NCBI RefSeq assembly: GCF_011745365.1
Contig: NW_024468910.1
Span: forward strand, 2,074,068-2,138,067
Direction: 5' to 3'
Source: Cryphonectria parasitica EP155
Taxonomy: Eukaryota; Ascomycota; Sordariomycetes; Diaporthales; Cryphonectriaceae
DNA length: 64,000 nt
The translations under genes were made by a program, and so were the position numbers. The notes below the pieces were generated by a model. The model did not search any database. It was not told the DNA's origin and saw only the letters and a program-made list of their open reading frames with translations. Each line of letters begins with the position of its first letter. Position 1 is the stretch's first letter. Positions 35,559 through 46,000 of this stretch are shown here, piece by piece.

Positions 35559-37277
35559 TTATGCCTTGACAAGTCCAGACATCAAGCCAGCACGTGGTTT
35601 TTCCAAATCCTCTAAAATATCTTGTGCCCTCCTCGTCCTCTCGCTAACGACCTTCTCCTCGGCGGCCCATCTACCCCCTTCCTGCTCCTCCTGACTTGCC
35701 TTGCTCACCGACCACAAGCCAAACCACCCCGCAGTCGACTTGGTCCCGCTGGCCCTCGCAGCCTCTTCCTCCATACTGGCCATTCGCCTTACCATTGTTG
35801 CCCAATTGCCCAAGCCAGACGCCAGGCACTCCCTACACGTCTTTCTGGCGGCGGCATCGCCGGTAGCGGCGCCCTGGCTGAGGACTCTGTGGAGCTCCTC
35901 CTCGGCGAGGTCGACACCCTCTCTGGTCCAGGCGAGCCCATCTTCGCGCGTGGAGGCCTGGAGGGTGTACATGATCTCGCCGATGTGCAGGTGCAGAGCG
36001 GCCTCCTCACAAAGCTCCCTGCTGTCACGTGTGGGGGGCGCTGACCCATCTGGGGGTGGAGGCGGATAGGCCGGCGGGCGGAAGATGTCCAGGGTTCTCT
36101 GAATGGGGCCCCTGTGGTCAAGGAAGGTGGTGTCGCCTTCGGGGACAGGAGACGTCGTCGCAGTGGCAGGTAGAGACCGCCGGGCCTGGAGCAAGGAAGT
36201 GAGGATGGGTAAGGCGTCAGGTGCGGGCCCGGTGCGCGCCTTGAATGTTGCTAGAGCGGTGAGGGCTGCGAGGAGGTTGGCAGAGGGCTGGCGCGCTGGC
36301 TTGGCGCTTAGCACCGCTGTGTCCGTGTCGAGCAGCGGCGGTGCGCCCGGTGTGTGGATCTCCTCCGCCGCCATCTGCACCGCGTCTTCGTACATGACCG
36401 CCGCCGGGCCGACTGCGCCCTTGTACTCGAGCCAATTCGCGTACGACAGCACAGCGTCTATGCGCTGCCTGGTGGTCAGCCCTTCGGTCGCGATGAGCTT
36501 CAGATACACTTCGTCTGGGACTGGAAACCCAGCCGGCACGCAGTCCTCCTCGCGCGGCGCAGAGGTGGCCCCCGGCGGGATGGGCTTCGGGAAGGGGTTA
36601 GATGGGCCACGGACGACGTCGGGCGGGAAGGCAATGCCTCTCGTCTTGTCGAGAACCCAGCCGTCCACGCGCTCCGATGCCTGGCAGTACAGCATCAGCG
36701 CCTCGTAGTAGCCCCTCCTCCACGCCTCAGGCATGGCAGATATGTCCTTGGAGCCGGGCGGCGTGCCAGGGCGGCCGCTCAGGTCCGTTAGGCCACGGCC
36801 GTCGCCGGCAGGATCTTCGAGGCGGGCGAGTGCGTCGCGCAGCATCTGCACGATCCTGACCCAGTCAGCGACGACAATATTGGTCTTGGCCTTCTCGGCC
36901 TCGGCGCCCCGCTTCAACATGCGCGTTATGAAGGACCACTCGTGCGGCGTGGGGAAGCGGCGCTCCAGGAACTCCTGCTGGATGGCATAGCCGGCGCCGA
37001 GAACACAAAAGGCCAGGGCCCACAGATAGGCGGTCCACTTGACCGCGAGGCCGACCTCACGCCGAATCCAAGCCTTGCGCTCGGTTGTGAGGTAGCGCCA
37101 CTGTTGGCGCTGGAAGCGCTGGCGACTGGAGGGTATCGAGAGGAAAGGGAGTTGTGGTCGGCCAGCGGAGAAGGATGGGGTCGCCGTGTTGTGCGTGAAG
37201 GTGCGGATAGATGTGTCGACTGGGGCGGGAGCTTCGAGCTGCCGGGGCAGCAGGCGACGTACGAGGCGGGAACGCAT
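35559..37277 (-). CDS. mitochondrial inner-membrane TPR protein, Mgr3-like
   Basis: Single exon, 572 residues. The N-terminus is Arg/Ser/Thr-rich without acidic residues over the first 15 (MRSRLVRRLLPRQLEAPAPV), a likely mitochondrial presequence. One transmembrane segment follows at about residues 77-96 (VKWTAYLWALAFCVLGAGYA), then a soluble helical region with TPR-like repeats, for example RRGYYEALMLYCQA, RQRIDAVLSYANWLEYKGAV and EEAALHLHIGEIMY. This layout matches yeast Mgr3 (501 residues), which with Mgr1 passes substrates to the i-AAA protease Yme1 in the intermembrane space. Some fungal annotations label similar proteins MFS permease, which does not fit one membrane segment. Orthology to Mgr3 is inferred from layout, not motif identity. 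Confidence 0.7.
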   Translation of the reverse strand: MRSRLVRRLLPRQLEAPAPVDTSIRTFTHNTATPSFSAGRPQLPFLSIPSSRQRFQRQQWRYLTTERKAWIRREVGLAVKWTAYLWALAFCVLGAGYAIQQEFLERRFPTPHEWSFITRMLKRGAEAEKAKTNIVVADWVRIVQMLRDALARLEDPAGDGRGLTDLSGRPGTPPGSKDISAMPEAWRRGYYEALMLYCQASERVDGWVLDKTRGIAFPPDVVRGPSNPFPKPIPPGATSAPREEDCVPAGFPVPDEVYLKLIATEGLTTRQRIDAVLSYANWLEYKGAVGPAAVMYEDAVQMAAEEIHTPGAPPLLDTDTAVLSAKPARQPSANLLAALTALATFKARTGPAPDALPILTSLLQARRSLPATATTSPVPEGDTTFLDHRGPIQRTLDIFRPPAYPPPPPDGSAPPTRDSRELCEEAALHLHIGEIMYTLQASTREDGLAWTREGVDLAEEELHRVLSQGAATGDAAARKTCRECLASGLGNWATMVRRMASMEEEAARASGTKSTAGWFGLWSVSKASQEEQEGGRWAAEEKVVSERTRRAQDILEDLEKPRAGLMSGLVKA

Positions 37278-38494
37278 GCTGAAGAGAGTGAGAGAGGACT
37301 TGTTGTCGTTGCTCTGGCTGATGGGGCGAGAAGTTGTCGATCTTCTATGTCCTGTTTATTGCATGGTGATCTTGGCGCTCGTTCGTAGCAGTGGTATGGT
37401 CACGAGGTGCATCGTTCAGGGCATCTTGAGTCGCATTGGTTCTGGGTGTTGTTGGTCCTGCATGTGTTGGGCAAGTCTTCTTCTTTTTCTTTTTCCCTTT
37501 TTCTCTGTCTTCCCCCTCTCGGTTCCCCCTTTCTTCTCTTTCCTTCTTCCTTTGTGAAACCTGACAGAGCAGGGTTGGGTTGGTTGGATTTGTTGTGGTA
37601 ATGACGACGATGGTCATAATTTTGTTTCTGTCGTTGAAGAGTTGACCAGAGGAAAGTCTGGCTGACATAAGCATATGGCCTTGGAGGTGGGGGAGACAGG
37701 GTTGGACCCCTGACAGGTACCCCTCCTCTTGCTCCTTCCTCCTCCCGGCCAGTCACCAGTCAACTCTATCTGGACATCCTCCTGAAATTGCGGGGATATT
37801 CTAGCCCAGCGTGTACTATGGTATTATCATACTATGTACATGGTATGCATCATGGTCACTCGTCATATTTACTTTGCCAGGATGAATGATACTATGTTTC
37901 ACACACCATGACAGGGACTCAACACCCACTTTCTTCCAAATGATCTCCGCCACATCAATACAAATTCAGCTGTTACAGTAGACATCCAGAATGTCAGGCT
38001 GTCCCTTGAGCTATGCTGGGACCCTCCCTCCCCCCCCCCCGCCCCCATGCTCATCATGTGCCCAAATACTACTCGTCTGATTTGCCACTGGGCAATCTGA
38101 CACCCTCCCTGCCTTGGTGCTTTGGTACTTACCCTACTTTGAGATGATATCCAGATCAGGCTGCCACACCTCGGGACATCTGAGACGCCCCATCCGGCTC
38201 TCTCCTACATCATCTCACTCGTCGATAGACGGAGCCTCCCGTTCGGATGGCTGCTAAGCTGTTCTCCTCCTGCTGGTGGCTCAAGACGTCACAACAGCAA
38301 CGCCAATCTGTGTAACTTTACGTCTTCCAAGTTCGGCTCCCTCTTTTTAGGGCAGCCACGCCGCAGCCTTGCTGCTCGAGACCGGCCATAGGGTCCCTCC
38401 CTCCAGCCCTGGGTCTCGCAGTCTCACGGCCTACCTCTCAGAGTGGACTCACCGGAATGATCTTCCTCTTCCTACGACGACCACCACTAGCAGC
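37278..38494. other. divergent promoter region
   Basis: Separates the minus-strand Mgr3-like gene from the plus-strand membrane-protein gene, so it should hold both promoters. C-rich tract at 38030-38046. No coding frame is supported. Confidence 0.55.
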
Positions 38495-39988
38495 ATGAGC
38501 GACGTTCCTATCACCGTGTCCAGTCGGCCCCTCATCCAAGGCTGGACCTCTACGCCCATCCCCAACTTCACCTTGTCCGCCGCTGGCCTCCTCGTCCTCG
38601 CAGATCTCAGCACCGTCGCGCAGCGCACCGCTCTCCGTGGCGGTTCGTCCTGGCTAGACAGCCTGCTGCTCGTCCCGGGGCTCCACTATCAGCAGGCTGC
38701 AGACGAACTTGCCCGTGCCGAGGGCGCCGCACAGCTCATTGCCGCGGAGGTCGGTGTGGATGGTAAGGTTGTCACCCATACCATCGTGAACAGGGCAGTG
38801 GTGAACTACATCCTGCAAGCGGCCCAGGAGGGGAAGACGGTGGTTCTGGACGTCGGCGAGATCCCAGTGCGGTCGCGGAGCTGGGCAGCCCGAAGGAGGG
38901 ATGGGGGACGCGGTCAGAGGGGGATGGTATACAGCGGTCGTGGCGTCGAGGAGCCGGTGGCACAGGAGCTGACCTGGGCGGCCCAGCTGCTGTACCTAGC
39001 CAGCCCTGCGCTGACATGTGTAGCCATCGTGTTTGTGGTCTTGCTAGCGGACTGTGAGTGCAATAATTCCCGACCCCCCTCCCCCCCCCCTTTCGCCTCA
39101 AAAGATTTCCCAGCTCATGCGATTCACACAGGGTGGGCGCTGGGCCTGATCCTCGCGCTGATGTTATCTCGCATCCTGAACATCGCCGTTATTAAAGCCC
39201 GTTCGCGGCCCAAGCCCGTAGGCCTGCCGCCTCCGTTCACGCAACCCCCAGCCACCAGCATGCAACCCCTTCCTCCGCCCAGGCCTACCCAGTACACCAT
39301 CACGCTGAATCCCACCACCGCTGTGATCTTGCGCGGCCTAGACGTGGACCTCTACGCCCTGACCACCACCGTCTGGCTTCGGCCCAAGACGCACGCCGAG
39401 GGCTACCTCGAGGCCGCCGCCAAGCTGCTCGTTTACCTGGTCGCCTCCGTCAGCGAGAACGCCACGCAGGCTGGGAACCTGGTCCTGCTCATGCTCCTTC
39501 TCGCCAGCGCCGGCCTCCTGGCCCTCAGCAACGCTCGCGTCACTGGCCTGCGGAGCGGCGGCATGCTCGTGGCTCCATCTCCAGGGGGCCAGGGTGGTAG
39601 TGGTGAGAAGGGTGGTAATGGTACTGGTGGTAACGGCGGTGCCGTCTTGAAGGAAGGTGAACCTTCGGAGCGAGGGCGGCGTGTGGTTAGGAATGGCAGC
39701 GGGAGCGGAAGCGGAAGCGGAAGCGGAAGCGGTGGTAGAGAAAGAGGCAGCAGTGGTACCGACGGCGGGCTGGCAGATGGCGGGCGGGGCACGTCAGATA
39801 GCTGGCCGGGCACGAGCAACCTGAGCAGTGTCAGTAGTAGCATGGAGGACTCACTTGAGAAGGGACAGGGAGTGCCTGGGAGACTGGTGAGACGAACGTT
39901 CCCCTCGGATGATTCCGTCGAGTATGAGGTGCAGCTGGAAACGCAACTCGGGACCGTCGAGATCTCTGCGCTCAGGATGAACCGGTAG
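38495..39988 (+). CDS. multi-pass membrane protein, unknown function
   Basis: Two exons: 38495-39053 and 39132-39988, 471 residues when spliced. The start MSDVPITVSSRPLIQGW was preferred over an in-frame ATG-less extension upstream because the conserved-looking sequence begins here. Hydrophobic segments: a weak one near residues 25-40, a pair split by the intron (LASPALTCVAIVFVVLLADW and WALGLILALMLSRILNIAVI), and LVLLMLLLASAGLLALSNA near 335. The C-terminal 120 residues are low complexity (Gly/Ser/Gly-Asn), including a (GGAAGC)n-coded Ser-Gly run. The intron is 78 bases with no stop, so an unspliced message stays open and would insert 26 Pro-rich residues between the two membrane segments. 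No family is recognised; similar integral membrane proteins occur widely in filamentous fungi by recollection. Confidence 0.8.
   Translation: MSDVPITVSSRPLIQGWTSTPIPNFTLSAAGLLVLADLSTVAQRTALRGGSSWLDSLLLVPGLHYQQAADELARAEGAAQLIAAEVGVDGKVVTHTIVNRAVVNYILQAAQEGKTVVLDVGEIPVRSRSWAARRRDGGRGQRGMVYSGRGVEEPVAQELTWAAQLLYLASPALTCVAIVFVVLLADCECNNSRPPSPPPFASKDFPAHAIHTGWALGLILALMLSRILNIAVIKARSRPKPVGLPPPFTQPPATSMQPLPPPRPTQYTITLNPTTAVILRGLDVDLYALTTTVWLRPKTHAEGYLEAAAKLLVYLVASVSENATQAGNLVLLMLLLASAGLLALSNARVTGLRSGGMLVAPSPGGQGGSGEKGGNGTGGNGGAVLKEGEPSERGRRVVRNGSGSGSGSGSGSGGRERGSSGTDGGLADGGRGTSDSWPGTSNLSSVSSSMEDSLEKGQGVPGRLVRRTFPSDDSVEYEVQLETQLGTVEISALRMNR
39703..39732. repeat. (GGAAGC)n hexanucleotide repeat inside a gene
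   Basis: Five tandem GGAAGC-like units coding alternating Ser and Gly in the disordered tail of the 38495-39988 protein. Length changes here would keep the reading frame. Confidence 0.85.
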
Positions 39989-42900
39989 GAGGACGTAACT
40001 AAGCTGTGAGACATCATCCGGCAGAATGATCATTCTCCTGGTCGGCCTGGCAAATATGTCAGTTTTGGAGGAGGAGAAGAGGAGGGGAAGCGGAGAGGAT
40101 GAGGCGACTTTAAAAGCCTTGTTACACACCGTGAAGCATAGCTGACTAGCGTAAAAAAGAATTACAACATACAATTGATAAAGAACGGGTCACCATGTTG
40201 CGAAGACGCTTGGTTGCACAGTCAATGTGCTAGGTCTTGAGGCAAAAGTGTCAGGTCTTTTGGCGAAGGCACTTGGTTGCATAGTCAGTGTGCCAGGTCT
40301 TCAGATAGGAGATCCACGCCATTGAGGAGGACCAGGCCTCTTAAGGAGGATGTTAGATCTTTCTGGGGGAGAGTTTGGCGTCATAGAGAAACCACATGGA
40401 CCTTTGACGTAGACACTTGATATTCTAGTGAAGGTCCTAGGTCTGGAAAAGGCCTTGGTGTCCTGATGAGACAGCCTATGTCTTCTATTGAGGACCGTTG
40501 GTCTTCTAGCATGTGTCAATTCAGCTTGGCTATGTGGTTATGACACTTGATTGCCTGGTCAAGATGCTTGGTCTTTCTCAGAACAGATGACAAGCTTCTT
40601 AACGACAACAATTGGCTTGTGAGACAATAAGCTAGAAGGCAATGCACCTAGAGCATGTTCACTAGAGAGATGATGCAGATGTCCAGGATAACCACACAAT
40701 ATATGAGAACGAGACGAGAAGGACGGTGCAGCTTAGGTAATAACTAGGTGATCCCAGCACAGCTGCAGAACATGCAGTCTGGGAAGTGTAAAATAGAAGG
40801 TCAGTTCACTCTAGGACATGTCAACTAGAGAAAATGTTGAGGCCTAGTAGATGGGAACTAGGAAGCTGATGCAGCCTATGGAAACAATACAGACTGGGTA
40901 TGGGCTTGGAGATGTGGCCTGGAAGTACAGTGCAGACTGAAAGAACAATATGGACTAGAAAGAAAAAACAGCCTAGAACAGATTGACCAGGAGGACGTTA
41001 CACCTTGAGAGATTGTACACCAGGAGAATAATGCAGCCCAGGAAGGCGCTTGATCTTCTATGGGACAGCTTGATGCCTTAGCACCACGGCTTGGTCTGCT
41101 GGTAATGGTGTTGTTCTGTAGTGGCAGCAAACTTGTGCTGCAGGCCTGTCTACTTAAGCACAGGCAACCATCATGCTCGCTCGTCGCTTCAAAAGCGCAT
41201 TGACTCACTGCTTTCCTCACTGTCATCAGTGGTCTTGATGAGGACTTCTCCTCTACCATCGTGACCCATGGATGGTTGGCACACTTCCTACCCACAGAAC
41301 CACAGCAGCACTGAATTCCAGTATTACCTTGATGTATGGCAGAGCAGCTTTCACAAAAATGTGTCAGTACCCTGTGATTTAATCGTATGGTTTCTACAGA
41401 GAGCTCAAAGAGTGTGCAAGGTGCGTGAGCATTGACATGTGCATTATGTCCTGCATTTCCGTGCTCACACGATCAACTCTTTGATGAGAAGAGCCAGACT
41501 CAAGCAATTGTTTGTGGGATTGCCGGCTTGCAGAGATATGTAAGAAGATGTAGCGAGAAGAGGTGTAGTCATTGTAGGTTAACCTCGTGGCCAGCCTGAG
41601 CCCAAACCTTGCTTTGGTCCTCAGCAGAAATTCAAAATTAGCAGAAACAGGATTTAGAAAAGAACTAATGGAAAAGGATACAGGACAGGATGGTCAGATA
41701 AATAAGTAGCTACAAGGAAAGTTAGAAATAACATCGAAGTAGAAATAAGAGAGGGCAGTGCCGGACAGAGGTTCTGGGCGGACACCAAGACAAAGTATAC
41801 ACATCTCGATCGCTGTTTTTCCCGACTTGCAACCTTGTTTTTTCTTTGTCCCCGCCTGGGAACACAAACATTTTCTCTATGACAATAGTCTAGACTTACG
41901 AGGGATAATCTCTCTCAGTGCAACGAGAAATGTCAAAGCCGTTAGGGGCAGTATATGATTTATTTGTGTATTGCCACCAAACGCAACTCTCGGTGGCCAT
42001 ATTTGATAGTATATCAAGTTCGTAGTCTCTCTTTTTGTTAACAGTGAATCTCTACAGGTCCACTGGCAAGCTATGGTCAGCATGGCTAATGAATAGACAG
42101 TGTTTGCATCCAGGAGATCCCAGTGCAAGGTGGTAATGACCAAGCTACAAACGTCTTCCAGCAGAGCACGCATCATTTTCAACAGAAGCCATTACGAGAG
42201 GCATTATTGTATATTGCCAGTGTGCCCAGCAAGATGTAAGGTATACGGGTTGACGTATTCTTAATTGCTTGGTCTGCTGCAGGGTAGCGTAATAGTTCAG
42301 GGTCCTGGTGTAGTACCTCTACGCTATCTGGTAGGAGGGCACCGGAGGGTGCGCCAAAGAAACACTACAAACACAGCAGCGGCTAGCTTACTAAGCCACT
42401 ACCCAGCAAGCCTGTGAAGCTTTGCTCTTCACAGCGCCCCACACTCTAGAAAGCAGGCTGCAGGTGTTGCTAGGATGCTAAATTGGTAAAGCGACGCGAA
42501 CGCAGTATGCAAACGCGACTTCCTCATCCTTGGGAATTTTCATGTGGTTCATATCAGCGCCGACCTTGGATTGGCCTTTTGCGCTTCGACAACAACCATC
42601 TGAACATCGGTTCCTTCTTCCTTCTTCCTTTTCCCTCCCCCCTTCTCTCCTTTCTATTTCCTCATCTGTTACGAGTGAGCCTTCTAAAATTCGTGCTGAG
42701 GCTAGCGTCTGGTAATTCTTTGACCCTTCTTTCAAGTCGTTACAAGCCAAGCCAGTCCAATCGCCGCCGCTCTTCTTGCGCTGAAGCCCGACCGTCACCC
42801 TATGCAGGTCATCTAAAAACCAGAGTCTATTGTTGAGGACTCCTGAACTTCCTTTTCAGGCGTCCTGTTTCGGCTGCCCTTATTCAAGAATCGCCACTGC

Positions 42901-43024
42901 CACTCCGATACAATTTCCACGACGCCCTCGGTCTCCTCCTCATCACCTGCGCCACGAACCTGCGAAGCCCTCCAACCCCCCTTCCCCATCCTTGCCTTGA
43001 CGATGCGAATACAGATCTGGGAAA
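39989..43024. other. 3 kb intergenic region with degenerate repeats
   Basis: No gene is supported. The left third (about 40190-41075) is built from many diverged copies of short motifs, described separately. The part next to 43025 is pyrimidine-rich and is probably the SEN1 promoter and leader. Confidence 0.55.
40190..41075. repeat. degenerate minisatellite-like array
   Basis: Two clear long copies, at about 40203-40246 and 40265-40308, share CTTGGTTGCAYAGTCARTGT followed by GCYAGGTCTT. Variants such as CTTGATTGCCTGGTC, CTTGGTCTTTC and GTTGGTCTTCTAG continue to about 40590. A second motif set, built on TGCAGCCTAGGAA-like units (TGCAGCCTATGGAA, CAGCCTAGAACA, TGCAGCCCAGGAAGG), fills about 40660-41050. 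Units are too diverged to give one consensus length by eye. Confidence 0.6.
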
Positions 43025-46000
43025 ATGGACGAGGGCACAAGTAGGATATACGCAGGCATCCAGAGCTCCTATGCGGAGTGGGATGATCTACCAGAGGATG
43101 CCCACCTCCTCTGTCCCAAGGTCAATGACGCAGATGACGAGGACTACCAGAGCAATGGCCCTCCCACGTCGGGTATCACGGCTATTGAGAAGGAGCAGAG
43201 GATCAAAGATGCAAAGCTCCGTAAGGAGCTCACCTATGACCTCTCTCTCCTGTTGGGCATATCGAAAGAACAGTCAGGTGGATGGCTCGACCACTGGACG
43301 GAGAGGGTCGAGTCCTTCCTCACGCGCTGCGATGGCTGCATTCTGGGATATCACATGCACCGAAGGGTCTTCTTGAAAAAGCTACGAGAGTAGGTCTCGC
43401 CCCCACACCTGCCGGTCGATCGCTGTGACGGGCAGGACACGTACTGACATGCAATCCTGTTGTCCAGGTCCTTTGAAGATGGCATCGACGATATCATGGA
43501 GCAGAAACTCCGCCAGTTTGACAAGGCTCGCATCGATCGTGGACTAAGAAAAGCATATGACATCTTTGAAGCTAATGGCGGTCCTATGAGCCCTGCGAAG
43601 CTGGCGCAGCATGATGGGTCTGCCATCTTAGGCCTGTTCGAGGCCATGTGTTGCATGCCCTACGTTGCAGAGCCGGCAAACCGACAGCGGTACTTCAACC
43701 AGGTGTTTCAGGGCGTGCAGTTGCGAAAGCCACTGAGACTGGGGCCCAAGCTGTTACCGACCATGACCTTCTTTTTGTTCGAGGAGGACCTGTATCGTCT
43801 GAAATTTGCAAAACTTGCATGGGAGGCGGTCCCGCCAGATTCAATGACCACCGATGAGTTCGAGTGGGCGGTAAATGAATACCTCGCAGCTGCCATTCGG
43901 GAGGTAAGTCTAGTGGATGAGTCTGGCACCACGCTGCGCGCCTCCGAAGCGCAGCTTCAACTCTTCTGGGAGGGGTTCCAACTCATTCTCAACGCGATGA
44001 GTGAAGACATCATTCTTCATTGCCTCCGTGGCATGGAGATTCAGACGGATGTCTATCACCTCATCCTCCAGCACTTGCAGCTCTGTAGTTCCGACGAGAT
44101 CCTCCTGCTGGTGCTCCAGACCATCTCCGCGCTCATGCAAAAGTCTTCCAAGGCTTTCTGGGGAGCATTACAAGACCTGCCACGTGCCCAGCTGGCACAG
44201 TTCGTCTTCTCCAACGCAGCTTTCCCTCGGCTCCTCGAATCATCACTTGAGTATGGTAGACTTGTGCATGATGGGGAGGATCGCGTTCCGTTCCTTGCAA
44301 TCTGGGTCAGAACCCTGCTCCAGTCTCTTCAGGAGCACGAACTGCCTGATACGTGCCAGTCGCTGACAGACCACTTGTTTCCCTCCCGTCCTGACCCGCG
44401 CCTCGCCATAGAAGGTCAGATGACTCGGACCATCGCGGGCCTGTACGCGCTGCATACAGCTTTGAACGTGTTTAATAACAGCGCGGCTAAAATCCGTCTG
44501 AACTCATCTGTTACGTACATCAATCTTCTCATCAACCTCGTCGTCAAGTACACCAGGCAGGTTATCAACCCGGCTGCCGAGATACGCAAGGACGACAGGT
44601 ACAACCTTGGGCTGTCAAAGACGGCCGTCGAGGTCATCAAAGTCGCCCTGCTCCTCGACGCCAAGACAACCCGCACAGAGTGGATGACCTTGATGCGAGG
44701 GAACAACAAGATACCGCGCACCGTCCCCAGGAATTCAGCTCAATTGTGGGAGGGCTTTCTTGAGATCTTTTGGCCTGGACGCGAAGGCACATTGGACCTG
44801 GCAAGGTCTATGATGATTGCGGTCCATCCCCTCAGCGGCGTTGGTCGTTTCCCTCCGCCAAAGCGCGAGCAGCTCAAGGACCCTGACAAGTTACGTTTCA
44901 ACACGGACATTGGGAACACCTCGCAGATGATCAGTCGTATGATCGAACGCCTCAGCGGCTTCACCATGTCCGACCTTGACAGACTCTGCAGCGATCCTCA
45001 GAGTGGTATGATGTATACCATCGTGGCATCGCTCTTGCATAGTGAAGCCTTGATCCGCGACTCTGGCGTCTCCTTGATCAAGACACTCACGGGCGAGATC
45101 AGCCGTTCCGAGGCCGTTGCTCAGATGGTCCAGGATAATTTCCAACACTTCTTGTCCACCTTCTCTGATGTCGTGCGGCACATCAGTTACGATAATGAGT
45201 CGATGGCTCCTTACGCACCAATGCCGCATATTCTCACTTGCAGTCAGGATCTTGTCACTGCCCTGTGCGATACCTCAGGCCTGTTGAGATCGAAGACGCT
45301 TTCGGGCATCGAACATGCTGCAGTCACGTCATGGTGGACGACGCAGTGGAAGATGATCGCACACTCTTTCGGGCATCTGCGGCTCTGGTCATTGGATATG
45401 GAGAAGCAAATCCTGGAGGTCTTTTGCCGGAAGACGATGGAACTATCCCAGTCCCTTTTGGCGCAGGATGGCGTCGTTGCGTCTGCGTTAAGGGGCCAGA
45501 TGTCTGAGAGGGAGGCACTGAAAGCTGTCCTCGAACAGCCGCGCATGAACACCGTCGGCATGGCGGATATGGTCAAGCTGCGTGACCCTTACCTATTGGA
45601 CATTACTGTGCAGACATTGGTCAAGTTGCTCAATCGTCTTGCTGAGTTCGACCTGGCAGTCGAAGAGAAGACCGCCTTTCTGATACGCAAATCCTGCATT
45701 ATGGGAAAAGACGGCAGATACGGCGTCATCACAAACATGACCGGATCACAGCGAGCAGAGCTTTTGAAGGCTCTCAGGGAAGAGGAGCAGGAGGATGATG
45801 ACGACATTCCTGAGGTGATCAAGGTCATAGAGAAACCTATGAAGCAGAGCAGCCTAGATGCATGGTCTAAATCTGGAGCCTCCACACCTCTATCTCGCTC
45901 GGGCTCTTCAACGCCAGCGTCCACAGGTCGCGATATCAAGCCCACCACCAATAAGCTAGAGAACCTACGGCTGGCGAAGGAGAAGCCAAAGCCGAAGCTG

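Noticed and set aside
38369..38494. 42-residue N-terminal extension of the membrane protein
   Set aside because: The codon at 38369 is not ATG, and the Thr/Ser-rich extension looks like leader; the ATG at 38495 begins the hydrophilic conserved-looking start.
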